Part shown: positions 11,471 through 22,677 of the stretch, in pieces
Layout of the letters: each line of letters starts with the position of its first letter
How positions within the stretch are numbered: position 1 is the stretch's first letter
Assembly: GCA_039654915.1 (NCBI GenBank)
Contig: CM077597.1
Span: 58,308,001 to 58,372,000, forward strand
Source: Aquilaria yunnanensis
Taxonomy: Eukaryota; Streptophyta; Magnoliopsida; Malvales; Thymelaeaceae
Reading direction: 5' to 3'
DNA: 64,000 nucleotides
The notes under the pieces: model-generated
Told to the model about the DNA's origin: nothing
The model's database searches: none
What the model saw: the letters and a program-made list of their open reading frames with translations, nothing else
Position numbers and translations under genes: made by a program

Positions 11471-12452
11471 TCAAGGCTATCTGAGACCTTCACTGGAGAA
11501 GAGTCACCGTTTGTCCGAACGGTAGTAGAAGTGCCCATGCCAAGCAACTTTCGAGTCCCTCGCCTGGACACCTATGATGGACGTAGTGACCCTCAAGCCC
11601 ACCTAACCAAGGGCAGACGCAGCATGGTACTACACGGTGCCGATGATGCCACCCTCTGCAAATGCTTTGAGGTCACCCTCTCAGGTCCTGCTACTGCGTG
11701 GTACAACTCCCTCGCCCCTGCAACAATAATGAGTTTCCAAGAGCTGTCCACAGCATTCAAGCAGCAGTTCATTGGCAGTAGGCCGACGGCAAAGATGCCC
11801 TTCCAGATGTTCGACATAGCACAGAGGAATGGGGAAACCATTCGCGACTATGTTGAAAGATTTAACTGAGAGGCCCTAAGCGTGCCAGACTTTCGTACTG
11901 AAATACGCATCCTCGCCATGATACGGGGTCTTCGGCGAGACTCACAACTTTTCTACGAGTTCTTGAAAGACCCTCTCGACACGCTTGGCGAGTTCTACCA
12001 AAGAACCGAACAACACATGACAGCCGAAGAGCTGAGAATGGGAGGATCAAAACCTAATCATCATCATCCCGAAGGCGAAAGCCATCAGGCCTGGTATCTA
12101 GCCGAGGGCGGGGGAAAAACTCGGAAGCAGAAGGGAAAAAGACCCATGTCATTTACTCCCTTAAACACCTCCCGAACAAACATACTGCTAGCCATGGAAA
12201 GACAAGGAAACCCAATCTAGCGTCCGAAGGCAATGACTTCCGAAAACAAGAAAAAAATGAAGAAGTTTTGCCAATTTCGTCGGGATCATGGGCATGACAC
12301 TGAGGATTGCTTCCAGCTGAGGAAGTACATAGAGTCTCTAATAAAGTAGGGCCAACTTCGGCGCAACTTGCGGATGCCCTCCCTGAAAGGGATGAGGGAA
12401 GAGGAAAGGAAAGGAGATGACGAGGAATATGATTCCGATAGACACCAGAACC
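11471..12452 (+). pseudogene. gag: T1 gag, capsid and zinc-knuckle part
   Basis: Gag coats the element RNA. The frame from 11531 contains a capsid core with LSGPATAWYNSL, FKQQFIGSR and RDYVERFN, typical of Tat Gag. A TGA at 11867-11869 replaces what should be an arginine codon, after which the same frame continues (SVPDFRTEIR, then FYQRTEQHM). A further stop at 12218 precedes a Cys-His motif near 12269 (CQFRRDHGHDTEDC), the Tat zinc knuckle. Another TAG follows at 12347. The part is bounded by the K TSD on the left and by solo LTR L2 on the right. Confidence 0.85.
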
Positions 12453-13331
12453 TGATAGCCAAACGCTATCGCCTCTATCTGGCCGAACTTCCTGCCACAA
12501 TGATGGCCAGAAGAAGCTGGCGCTACCCGAGAAAATGTGCGATCAGGCACCTCGGGAGATAGCCGAAGAGCTCCGAGCCCGGCACGCCAGGAAGCCCCGA
12601 GGGCACTATTCGCCCCCCAAGGTTGTGAACATATCACCTTCGGAAAAGCGGCACCAGACATAGCGAGCCGAACATGATATCCCCGAAGGCGGAACTCCCT
12701 GAAACTGGGAACCCCCGAACTGAGGGCTTGTTTCCCGAAGAGGCCCTGTCCGAACTAGAGGACGACCTCACCCAGGGACCTCGGGAGTACGGCAGGAGCA
12801 TTTATGGAAGCATTTAAGGAAGCCTCTGACACGTCCTTTCACAGACGTCATAAAGTTGCCTGAATAGGCACTCTGACATACGGACGCCGTCAGAATCACA
12901 TCATGGCCCATCTTAGCACGTGGCTCAGGACAACTTGCTACCAGTTATCTGTCTCCTACGCCCAGAAACTCAGGAAACATCCGACCGAACACGTGTCGTG
13001 ATCTAAACGGGCTAGGCACTCCTTTAAATACCAGGAATTAATACTGGGCAAGAGGCTGGTTGGTTGGTCAAACACGGCTCCCACACTCTGAGAAAGCTAT
13101 CAGGCGAGACCCTTCAGCCCTTTGTGCTATTTCCTCTGCCTTTTCTCAGCCACCACTGACTTGGGCGTCGGAGGCTCCCCCCCCGGAAAAACACTCCGGG
13201 GGCCTCCTAACCCTTTGTTTCTGAGCTTTCAGGCACTCCCCTTCGGGCTGTCCATTCCACCAGACGTTCTTCCTCCCAGAAGTCTCTCCACCAGTCACCA
13301 TGACTATAAACGATGAGGCCCCTGGCCACCA
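12453..13331 (+). mobile_element. L2: solo Tat LTR inside T1 gag
   Basis: This 879-bp solo LTR starts TGATAGCC and ends GGCCACCA, flanked by the perfect TSD GAACC (12448-12452 and 13332-13336). It has the shared motif TGACTTGGGCGTC near 13158 and the 3' block ATGA-GATGAGGCCCC. A solo LTR arises when the two LTRs of a full element recombine. The apparent gene start at 13300 lies in this LTR. Confidence 0.93.
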
Positions 13332-14160
13332 GAACCGAAGTCCCAAAAGACATCCGCCACCTCCGGCTGGAATAATACAGACGATCACCACTGGACTACC
13401 CTCGGTAGAAAGAAAAAGAAAAGCCAGGGAGATCTCGGTGATGGAATACGATAACCCATTAAAAAAGCTCGTTTGGAAAGATGAGTCTACCATAGTATTC
13501 CCTCATGACAACCCACTTCTAGTCATGGCAAGGATAGGTAGTTGGGACATCAAAAAAGTACTCTTCGATGATGGTTCTAATGCTGACGTCTTATTCTCTC
13601 ATCTGCTGCCGAATTTTGGAATCTCAAAAGGCGATCTCAAGCCTGTCACCTCTCCTACCTTCGGAGTGGGTCCGTCCGAACTCCCTATCCTTGGATGGAT
13701 TGTCCTTCCTCTGATGTTAAGGGGAACTTCACCACAGAACAAGGACGAGCTTTTTGCTTCCACAATGACAAGGTTTATCGTCATAGATGTCCCTTCATCA
13801 TATAATGCCATCCTCGGGAGGCAGACGCAAGGAAGCCTCCACATTCACCTAGATGTGAAATTGACTGTTACCTTTGCCATAAAGGATGGAGATGCTGAGA
13901 TCTTCATTGACCAAGGGGAAGTGAGAAAGGTGTTTGTCAAAGCAAGAAAGGCCCCAGCAAAGAGCTGCGCACAGACTACGGAAGCAAAAGCCGTGCTCGC
14001 AGGGGAGGCAAAGAGAGAAGAAATAGAAGACCCCGAGAAAATAGAAACAGAAGATATAGAACTTGTCCTAGGCCGAAGTACCCGAATGGGGAAAAAATTG
14101 GCCGAAGGTGATAAGGGAAGACTTGTATCTTTTCTGTTAATGAACAAAGTTCTGTTTGCC
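13332..14160 (+). pseudogene. T1 protease region
   Basis: The open frame continues from the end of L2 and encodes the linker and aspartic-protease-like region that cuts the polyprotein. The active-site segment reads LFDDGSNADVLF (about residues 88-99 of the frame opened at 13300). Tat proteases commonly show a DGGS/DDGS form here. A flap-side segment, YNAILGRQ, follows about 80 residues later and is typical of Tat elements. The stretch is free of stops, but the gag and RT on either side are broken. Confidence 0.8.
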
Positions 14161-15530
14161 TACTCCCTAAAAGACATGCCTGGGGTAGACCCTCGCATAA
14201 TCCAACACAGCCTTAGGGTGCGCCCAGAGGCAAAGCCTGTTCGACAAAACAAGCGAAGCCTCTCGGCGCATAAAAGCAACTTCATCAAAACCGAAGTCCA
14301 TCGCTTACTGGAAGCATGTGTAATCAGGGAAGTCAAATACCCTGAGTGGCTTAGTAACGTGGTCATCGCCACAAAGGAAGGAAGTGACAAACTCCGAATG
14401 TGTATCGACTTTTGAAACGTGAACGATGCTTGCCCTAAAGATTCGTATCCTCTGCCGCCAATAGATCAGTTGGTAGATTCAACCGCCGAATATGGCCTTC
14501 TTAGTTTCCTTGACGCCTTTAGTGGGTATCATCAAAACAAGATAGACCTCGAAGATGAGGAAAAGACCGCCTTCATCACCGAAGTTAGTACATACTGCTA
14601 TATCAGAATGCCCTTCGGGCTTAAGAATACAGGAGCCACATACCAAAGGTTGATGAACAGGGTCTTCAACTCCCAAATCGGGAGAAACATGGAAGTCTAC
14701 GTTGATGATAAGATAGTTAAGAGTAAACTGCCTAGTAGTCATATCACGGACTTAGAGGAAACATTCCACCAACTGAGGACCTTCGGAATCCGTCTCAACC
14801 TCGAAAAATGCGTGTTCATGGTAAACACTGGTAAGTTCCTCAGATTTATGGTGTCAAAAAGAGGTATTGACGCCAATACAGAAAAAGTCAAGGCCCTACT
14901 GAGATTTCGAACTCCCATGACGATGAAGGATGTGCAGAGACTCATGGGGAGAATCGTGTCCCTCAACAGATTCATCTCCACATACGGAGATCGTTGCCGA
15001 CTGTTCTTTAAAGTCCTCACTAAGGCAGCAAAAAATGGTGGCGACCACGGTACCGAGGCGCATCCTTGGAACGAAGACTGCCAAAAGGCCTGGGAAGAGC
15101 TTAAGGTCTACCTAACTCGTCTGCCGACACTCCGGCAGCCGCGGGAAGGGGAACCCCTCATACTATACCTCGCCGTCACCAAAAAAACACTGAGTTCAGT
15201 CCTTGTGAGGGAGGAGGGGCTGAAGCAATGACCAATATATTATGTGAACAAGTCCCTGCATGGTGCCGAGGTCAGGTACCCCGTACTACAAAAGGCTATT
15301 TACGCCCTAGTGCTTGCAAGTAGAAGGCTACGTCCGTATTTCCAAAGCCACCCCATTATTGTCCGAAGTAACTTGCCTCTTCGAGATATCATGAAGAAGG
15401 TGGACCAGTCGGGATGGCTTTCGAAGTGGTGCATTGAGTTCGGTGAGTATGATATCACCTATGAACTGAGGAAGGCAATAAAAGCTCAAGCTTTGGCGGA
15501 TTTCATTGCCGAAGTACCCATTGCCGAAGA
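14161..15530 (+). pseudogene. T1 reverse transcriptase and RNase H, broken
   Basis: RT copies the element RNA into DNA, and RNase H removes the template. RT motifs are CIDF (ended by TGA at 14413-14415 where an Arg is expected), NDACPKDSYPLPPIDQLVD, the catalytic FLDAFSGYHQ, MPFGLKN and YVDD (14698-14709). The ACPKDSYPLP wording marks the Tat lineage. A TGA at 15229-15231 stands where T2 keeps Trp (KQWPVYFVN). RNase H continues with SLHGAEVRYP and ends near ALADFIAEVP. All stops here fit C-to-T or G-to-A change. Confidence 0.9.
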
Positions 15531-15950
15531 AAGTCAACCCGACCTCGGGAATAATGAACTTGAGTGGACTCTGTTTTTCGATCAAGGAGTTGGAGTAATC
15601 CTTCGCGGTCCCGAAGGTATGGAAGTTATGAAAGCCATCAAATTCGGGTTTAACGTCACTAACAATATGGCAAAATATGAAGCCCTCATAGTAGGGTTAT
15701 GCCTTGTTAGAAGAATTGGCGTAAGAAACCTAAAGGCCCACAGTGATTCTCAGCCAATGGTCCGATAGATGGCAGGAGACTATAGTGCGAATGACCCAAC
15801 TTTGGTAAAGTATCACGAGCTTGTATCAAAGCTCATTCAGAAGTTTAATGCAATACACATTGAGAACGTGCCTCGCCGAGACAATGTCGAAGCAGATAGT
15901 CTAGCCAAGTCAAAAAAGTCCACTAAAATACTAAGCCACCCGAGCATAGC
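15531..15950 (+). pseudogene. T1 second (archaeal-type) RNase H, broken
   Basis: After the usual RNase H comes a second RNase H-like domain, a hallmark of Tat elements. It reads WTLFFDQG, then NVTNNMAKYEALIVGL and KAHSDSQPMV, a TAG at 15766-15768 (probably a former CAG), then GDYSANDP and NVEADSLAK. The layout WxLxxD, N-x-AEYEAL, SDS and AD-LA matches the family, though the expected NxAEYEA has become NMAKYEA. T2 has the same domain at 40670-41030. Confidence 0.85.
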
Positions 15951-16079
15951 AATAATGAGCATAGCAACCCCGGAAAGAGGATGCAAAAGTCCTATAAAAA
16001 AGTATCTTACTACCTCAGAGCTTCCCGAAGACCCTTGCAAAGCAGCAAAAGTGCGAAGGCGTTCCAGATGATATTTCCT

Positions 16080-17150
16080 AATCGAGGAAGAGTTATACCG
16101 ATAGGGGTACGCGAGTCCACTACAAAGGTGCGTCAGCAAAGAGGACATAGAGACAGTCCTCGAAGAAGTTCACGAGGGGGCTTGTGGTTCCCACATTTGA
16201 ACTGACGCCTTGGCAGGAGTAGTACTCTGCTAGGGGTACTTCTGGCCCACCCTAAGAAAGGACGTGAGGCAATTTGTCCAGAAATGTGATAATTGCCAAA
16301 GACACGCCAACGTCTATAGCCTACCCTCGGAATCGATAAACTCGGCTAACTACCCTTGTCCCTTTGCAGTATGGGGCATTGGCCTCATCGGGCCACTCCC
16401 GACTGCACCCGGAGGAGTAAAGTTCTATGTGGTTGCAGTAGATTACTTCATTAAATGGGTCGAGGCAAAGCCCCTTACAGTCATTTCGGCAAAAGACATA
16501 CAAAAATTCATCTAGAAGAGCATTGTATGCAGATTCGGCATACCAAGGGTGATAGTGGCCGACAATGGTTCCCAGTTTGTTGACAAGGGATTCTAAGAAT
16601 TCATCACCGACTTCGGGATTTGGCCCGATAGCTCATCCTCAAAGCAACGGGCAGGTAGAGGTGTCCAACAGAACCATAAAAGATGGTCTAAAAAAGAGAT
16701 TGAGGGAAGCAAAGGGAAAATGGCCAGGAGAACTTCCTAATGTGCTATGGAGCTATCGGACAACGCCCCGAAGGGCCACAGGTGAGACACCTTTCTCACT
16801 CATTTTCGGCACAGAGCCCATTATGCCTATCGAGGTGGTTCAGCCGTCGGTTAAGATACAAGTGTTCGACGAAGAAGGAAACAACCTCGGGCTGAGAACT
16901 AAGCTCAACCTAATTGATGAACACAATGGCTGCAAACCTGCATGTCAGGCAAAAAGGAATCAGGAAGGGAGACCTTGTTCTTTGAAAGGCAGAGTTTGAA
17001 CCCCGAAGACCATCTCATGGAGTACTTCGGCCAAACTGGGAAGGGCCTTAATTGGTCCCTGACGAGGTACAACCGGGAGTCTATAAGCTCGGCAATGCTG
17101 AAGGTGGAGAATTGAAGAACACATGGCATTTAGATACTCTAAAGAAATTC
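16080..17150 (+). pseudogene. T1 integrase, broken
   Basis: Integrase joins the cDNA to host DNA. The zinc-finger end is seen as KCDNCQRHA (from 16288). The core reads WGIGLIGPLP, VVAVDYFIKWVEAKPL, then VADNGSQF, with QSNGQVEVSNRT in the frame opened at 16565. The first catalytic Asp of the WGID motif is Gly here (GGC at 16381-16383). A TAG follows at 16513-16515, and the frame shifts near 16600. The C-terminal part includes LWSYRTTPR-ATGETPFSL. The frame fades by about 17130. Confidence 0.87.
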
Positions 17151-17692
17151 TATACTTAGAATTTCTTTTTTTCAGGAAATTGTATACTTAGAAATTTCTA
17201 TGTACAAAAAAGCTTTTTGAGGAAAATTTCCCCACCTAAGAAATCTAACCGAACAAGGCGCTGAGTATTTATTTGCGAAAGTCACACATTCTCCACGAAG
17301 GCGCGTCAGCTAAACATGGCTAACAACAATGGCCCAAGCTCTGCCAGAACCAGCGTTGCGTCGAATATGGTTAATAAGAGGCGCGGAGAAAATATCTTCC
17401 TGAGGGTCCTAGACTAAAAATGGTCAAATTAACCCTTGGAACCGGAGATTATTTAAAGGAAAACTTGTTTTGAGACTTAGCTAAATTTCAGAATGAAAAA
17501 AAAGATTCTATTAAAAGGTGCCTTGTTACAAGGAAGAGATTACAAGAAAAGGGTTACAAAGAAAAAGAGAAAGCGAAGCCCTGGACACCTAAGGGACCCT
17601 GCCTTCATGAGATGTCCCATCCCCAGCATCCTTTGTTGCAGCCTTTGCACCGAAGGAGGAGCAAAGGGCAGGTTGAGATGATCAATTTTTGA
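17151..17692. other. T1 spacer between integrase and antisense gene
   Basis: This is non-coding, AT-rich sequence with a repeated word, TATACTTAGAA(A)TTTC, at about 17151-17200. No conserved domain or structural RNA was recognised. It separates two converging transcription units: pol on the + strand and the antisense gene on the - strand. Confidence 0.5.
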
Positions 17693-18280
17693 CTAGGTCC
17701 AGCGAGGCCCCTCGAGGATGTCTAGAGCAGCTAAGAAGGATAAGTCGAGGTTGGGGTACTTCGCCAAGACTTGGTGCCGAGCAAGACAAAAGCCGTCTTG
17801 ATAAGCGACCTTGGTAGCTTGATCTGCCTTGTTTTTTCTAACGGACAAGTCTCCCAGCTCGTTCCTTAACTCGGCGACCTCCTTCTCGAGCTTTTTCATC
17901 TTCTTCTTCGTCTTTGTCTCCTTCTTCAGTGTCTCGACCTCGGCCTAAAGCTCGGAATTGTCAGCAAGGGCCTTCGTCAGGAGAGCAGAGTCTTCCTCCT
18001 TTTCCTTTTGATAGGCCTCATTGGCCGAAGTCAGCTCAACGACCTTCACGCCGAGGTCAGACATCTTCCGAGAGAAATCCTTCAAAAGCTCCTCTTGACC
18101 CTTCAAGAACTCCTTCCAAAGTTTGGCAACCTCCTCCTTGGTTATTTTGCTCAACTCGGCATTCTTGACGACCGAGTTGGCGCAAAACACCTTGGCCTTC
18201 TCTAGACGATCTTCAGCCCAGGATCGGACCGAAAACTGTTTTGCTGCCCAATCTCTGAAATATCCGATATACGCCAGGAG

Positions 18281-18379
18281 CTGTCAAAAAATAGGGGGGA
18301 AGGACATTTGGTAAATATGCACAAGGAAAACCAAACACTTAGAAAAATTTGAAGAAAAGATGAAGGGTCTAGAAAGTAC
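18281..18379 (-). other. Predicted intron 3 of the T1 antisense gene
   Basis: A 99-bp intron has donor CAG/GTACTT and acceptor TTTGACAG/CTCCTG, phase 0. It joins SKHATQ to LLAYIGYF. T2 has SKHPTQ joined to LLTYEGYL at 43431-43511. Confidence 0.75.
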
Positions 18380-18690
18380 CTGGGTAGCGTGCTTAGACAT
18401 CATCGCTGTGAGGATCTCTTTGTTCGGGCACTCATCTGCCACGGATTTGAAGGTGGCTTGGGTGAGCACGCCCCTCGCCATTTGGGGAGCCATTTCCTAG
18501 CTGTCTTCGGAGAACAAATTCATGTCCTTCGTGAAAGACCAGAAAGGCTCCCTCGGAACCTTATCCTTCAGGATATGAGAGTCCCGAAGGGCCCGCCTCC
18601 GGGCGTGCTCCACCATCCATGCCGAGGGCGCCAGTTCTTCTGCAAAGTCACGACGCAATTCCATTAGTACATTGTCCTTTAGCCAAATGT

Positions 18691-18750
18691 CTATAAGATT
18701 GATAGTGCCAAAAAGGCCTAAATTTATACAGAAATGGCTAAGGGGCAAAT
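18691..18750 (-). other. Predicted intron 2 of the T1 antisense gene, donor decayed
   Basis: The 60-bp segment has acceptor CTTATAG/ACATTTGG. The donor reads CCAG/AT where T2 has CAG/GT, so the donor G is lost. Removal joins P-D to a W-L-x-(D/E)-N-V segment in both copies. T2's counterpart (43822-43881) is also exactly 60 bp. Confidence 0.6.
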
Positions 18751-19124
18751 CTGGCGGAACATAGGCCACGTCATCGTCGGAGTCGTGGACCTCTTCCACT
18801 TCGGCAGGGACATGTTTGCCCTTGCTTCTTCTGTGCTCCTCGAGCTTTTCAGCAGAATGGCCCCTCGCCGAAGTGGTAGGACTCCAGGGAGTGGAGTTGA
18901 TGGCTAGCTCCGGCGGCAGGTCGGCTTGGACCTCAGGCTGGTCCCCGACCTCAACAACGTCCTCTGGAGGTGGGGGAAAAAGGTCCTTCTTCGCCTTCTT
19001 GGCCAAAGACGGCCCGCCTCCAAACGCGTTTCTCCTCTTTGGGGCGCCTTTTTCTTCTGTTCTCCCTTCTCGGCTTGACTGAGGAAGAGGGATTTGTAGA
19101 AGACGGCTGACTGGTCTCCCATCT

Positions 19125-19195
19125 CTAAAAAAAGTGAAAAATATTAGTGTAAGTCCAAAGGGATACTTATACCAAAAATTTGGAAAGTAACATAC
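19125..19195 (-). other. Predicted intron 1 of the T1 antisense gene
   Basis: A 71-bp intron has donor GAGA/GTATGT and acceptor TTTTTTTAG/AGATGGG. Joining gives E-K-M-G-D-Q-S-A in frame. T2 has the same junction (V-K-K-M-G-D-K-S-A) around its 67-bp intron at 44279-44345. Confidence 0.75.
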
Positions 19196-20297
19196 TCTCA
19201 AAAAGGGCTTCATAAGTGAGCTCCCCTCGAAGGAGCATCACCAGCCAGGACTTCTTCCCGTCGATGGCAGGAGCTGGCATGCCGAGATTGATTTTATGCT
19301 CCTTGAGCACCCCTAGCTCCCGAAGAACCTCTTCCGTCATAAGGTTCCACCTAATGGGGAAGGGATACAAGGATCGTGGCGGGACCTCTGCATCCCAGTC
19401 GGCGACAGCTCGGATACAGCTGTCAAAATCCTCAAACCTCGGTGCCAACTCAGGAGTTAGCAACTTCTTGGGATCAATGACGTCCGTCTCCAGCGTCCCC
19501 CAGGCCTACCTAGTCGGCACGTGCGACCATGCCTCTGACACCTTCAGGAAGAAGAACTTCCTTTCCCACCCTTGCCAACTATCTCTAGTGTCGAAGGTGA
19601 ACATGTATTTTTTGCTGCCAGATCCCCGAGGTAGCATGAAATAAAAGCCACCATTCGAGACCGGATACAGCTTGTAGTACTGCATGAAAAAGATGAAGTG
19701 GGGTTATATCTTGCACACCCTCGTATGCAGAGAAAAATGTTGAAGTAATAATAGGAGTTGGGAGGAAGCTAATTCACAGCTATGCCATGGAATTGACAAA
19801 AGTCCTAAATCATCTTCGGTGGGGGAAACCGAAGTCCGGCCTTCAGTTGGGCTCGAAAAACAGTAACCTTGCCACTATTATTCATGAAGCTGAAATGGCC
19901 GGGACGAGGTAGCCTAGTAATGGCATAAGAAGGAAGGAAAAACTTAGTTGTCTATGTCGCTAATTTCTCCGACGTGGTACAACATGGGTGAGACATGAGA
20001 GCGAGCCAGCTCTCGGGAGTAGTTTGGATGGATATGAGGGGGACAGGGGAAGACATATTCTGCTAAAAGAAACGACTTCGGGAAAGAATGTCAAAGGACT
20101 TCAAGAATAAGAAAATGACTTCCGAATCTAGAAAAAATGGAAATCAAAGAAATCGAGCAACCTCTAAAAGGGACACCCATTGAAACGTTTGCCAAAGTTG
20201 GGATTAGTAGACGCCATTGTAAAAGGTCACTGGAAATCGCTTCGTCGCTTGCACTGCCACAAAAGAGAAACAAGAGCTCGAGAGCAGACAAGCACAG

Positions 20298-22677
20298 TAA
20301 TGGCGATGAGGGCCATCAGTATCTCCACTGGGTGTCATGGAGAAGGCGGCAGGAGTTTCCGGAGGTGTAGGCGAGCCCTGAAAGAAGGTGCTCTGTGTGG
20401 ACTGCCTATGATGGACGGCAGCATCTTCGCGTGGCAGGCACGGTGAGGCCGAGAAGGACTTCCGGTATGAGAGAGAGGTCCGAAATGATGGGTTTTGGGA
20501 GCCAAACAGCACAGCGGAATTTAACCGAAACCCTCCAGGATCCAAGTGAAACGGGGTAAACCGGGTGTTCGAAAATTTTCATACCTAATTTTCGGTTGAG
20601 ATCTCTCACTCAAATGTAGAGTCGAATCACAAAACCTGAACAGTTAACGTGTTCAGGCTCTCTATGGTATCCACACGAGCCTCTCGGGATCACCACACTT
20701 CCACCACGTCCCGGCAGATGCGTTTCTCTTGCGCTCGCAGTGCTAGCTTGCATCCTCCAAGGAATTGCAAGAGAAGAGTGCGACTGTCCTTTTGGGAGGC
20801 TAAGCCAAGGAGACTTGCGAATTTCTCACTAGAAGTTGTATTTATAGTGAGACTCAACTTCCAGGCCTAATGGGTTTCAAAGCCCTAATCCAATTAGGAT
20901 TTAATTTCGGGCTTAACAATGGCTCAACTCTTGGGCCCATTATTAATATGAAATTAAAGTGAAACCATAACCCAAATAATTAGCCCATGCACTCTAATGA
21001 TCCAAATAGCTCTATGTGTGCGACCCAATAGGCTCTTCTCACGTTGGCAATGATCATAAATCACATTTATGATCATAAGCAATGAGCGGTGTCTAGCAAC
21101 ACATCATTGCTACCCAAGTGACAAGATTGTCGATGATTCGATTAAACCTTTATGATCATCACCGATATATGTCATTTGTCCCTTTATCCAAGATATCAAG
21201 ACTAAGCACGAGACATGGAATGTGTCACTCTCGTATAGCCCAATCTTTGGTTTCTTGATTACCGAGTAGACTATCTTAAGCTGATGACATTGATATCGTA
21301 TATCAACTCATCCGAGCATGGCCATGCATTTTCTAAGTCTTACTTTATCAAAAGGCCCGAAGATAACACTCCCGTTATATAAGAGGGACAAATCCCACCT
21401 TGATCATACAAATCCCTCCGCATGATATGTGACATAGCCAATGACCTCCTTCAAGTTCACTCAGTTGCGAGCAACAAAGAAAAGTATCAAAGTATGTGAC
21501 TTACATGTAGGGAACCTTGATGATCTTAGGTCGAAGGACTACATATACCATGATCACTATGAGAATCACTTATGATACTTATATAACGATCCATGTAGTG
21601 TTCTCATGGTGGGTCGGTCCAGTACACAAGTTCTCCAACTTGTACCCATATGTAGACTACATATGTCATATTACTCTCCACATATGTTAGTCGTTATGTA
21701 TTATTGCAACCCACTCCATAATAATACTAGACTAGGGATGTTTAAGAATATCATTATTCTAGGGTTACAATTATGTTTCTTAAGTTACGCAGAAACAAAA
21801 CAACAAACATAATTGCTGGATTAATTCCTTAATAAAATATCTTGACTCAATGTGCAAAAATACAATCATCTCATGATTGGGTTTTAGGTACAACACTAAC
21901 ACAAAACGGGGATTCCTCAGGAGGATTGGCCTGAAACACTCAAAAAATAGGGGTTAGAAGGTCCACGGAGTGATTTTCTGGGGCGGAGCCTCCGACGCCC
22001 ATGTCAGTGCTTTGGGAGGGGTGGAGAGAGAGAGCGGCAAGTACCAGAGAGTCTTGCTTGTCCGTCTTCTCTTTTGAGGGCTGGAAGGAGAGGATTCAGA
22101 GCGGAGAGAGGAGAGAGAGGTCTCTCACCTGTGACCATTCCCCTGGTATATATAGGAGGGGGTGAGCCCTTCAGATTGCAGCACGTGTATGGACAAACAC
22201 CATCCGTACTTCTGGGCGTGGGGGGCCCCTAGCCGCCTGCAGGCTCCTCGAGCCACGAGCTGCGATAATCATAGCCCTACATGAGAGGACGTAGGTAGTG
22301 GCGACGCGTCAAAGTGCCTGCGAGGACGGCGTGTACGGTGTACGGGCGTAATGTCAGAGGCTCCTTGATGGCTCCTGCCGTACCTCCGAGGTCCCTTTGG
22401 TTGATGTCATACTTCGGAGTGAGGGACCTTTTCCCGGAGTCGCAGTGGTACTTCGGGGCATTCCCTGGCTCCGAAGTTAGCCCTTCAGGGGACTTTCACC
22501 TGCAGAAGGTGGCTGACACTTCTCCTCGAAGTTGACTTGGTCGCCCTCCCGATGGAGGCGATATGGTAGTTTCCCGAGGTTGGTATTGGCGGGCTGCTGA
22601 GGTCGCGTGCCTCAAGCGTTTGGCTCCCTCATTTCCGGGGTCCTTATGTGTTCGGGGCGATAGCACTTTGGCTATCA
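20298..22677 (-). mobile_element. L8: solo Tat LTR in the T1 tail, carrying R1
   Basis: A Tat solo LTR on the - strand is flanked by the perfect TSD CACAG (20293-20297 and 22678-22682). On the - strand it starts TGATAGCCAAAG and ends GCCATTA, the final CA having become TA. The motif GCCTCCGACGCC (the reverse of the shared GGCGTCGGAGGC) lies near 21988. Without R1 and its TSD it is about 959 bp, somewhat longer than L1. A TATA-like word lies near 22146-22152. It splits the T1 tail upstream of the antisense gene. Confidence 0.88.
20486..21901 (-). mobile_element. R1: copia-type solo LTR inside L8
   Basis: This 1416-bp LTR of the C1/R family starts TGATGGGTTTTGGGAGCC and ends ACAACACTAACA on the + strand. 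Flanks are CGAAA (20481-20485) and CAAAA (21902-21906), a TSD with one CG-to-CA change. The orientation is - because the family's internal genes read that way: a TATAAATA box lies on the - strand at 20839-20846. It is a third-level insertion, inside L8, which is inside T1. Confidence 0.88.

Larger units (their letters stand above)
17693..20056 (-). pseudogene. T1 antisense gene (aORF), intron-containing, broken
   Basis: This gene runs opposite to pol. From ATG 20056 it reads PESWLALMSH, FFLPSYAITRL, VTVFRAQLKAGLRFPPPK, QLPPNSY, and FTFDTRDSWQGWERKFF near 19600. The GLRFP/PNS pattern resembles the Pfam family 'putative gypsy type transposon' (PF04195). Three introns are inferred at 19125-19195, 18691-18750 and 18281-18379, each at the same position and phase as in T2. 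The C-terminal third is Lys/Glu-rich and coiled-coil-like, ending QDGFCLARHQ ... LEGPRWT. Stops (for example at 18497, where T2 keeps Gln) and a frame change near 19050 disable it. Extra antisense ORFs between pol and the 3' LTR are known in Tat elements; their role is unknown. Confidence 0.8.

Noticed and set aside
20409..22677. L8 starting at 20409 (TGATGGACGG)
   Set aside because: That start gives no TSD. Starting at 20298 gives the perfect TSD CACAG and includes the block GATGAGGGCCATC that matches the LTR end of other copies.
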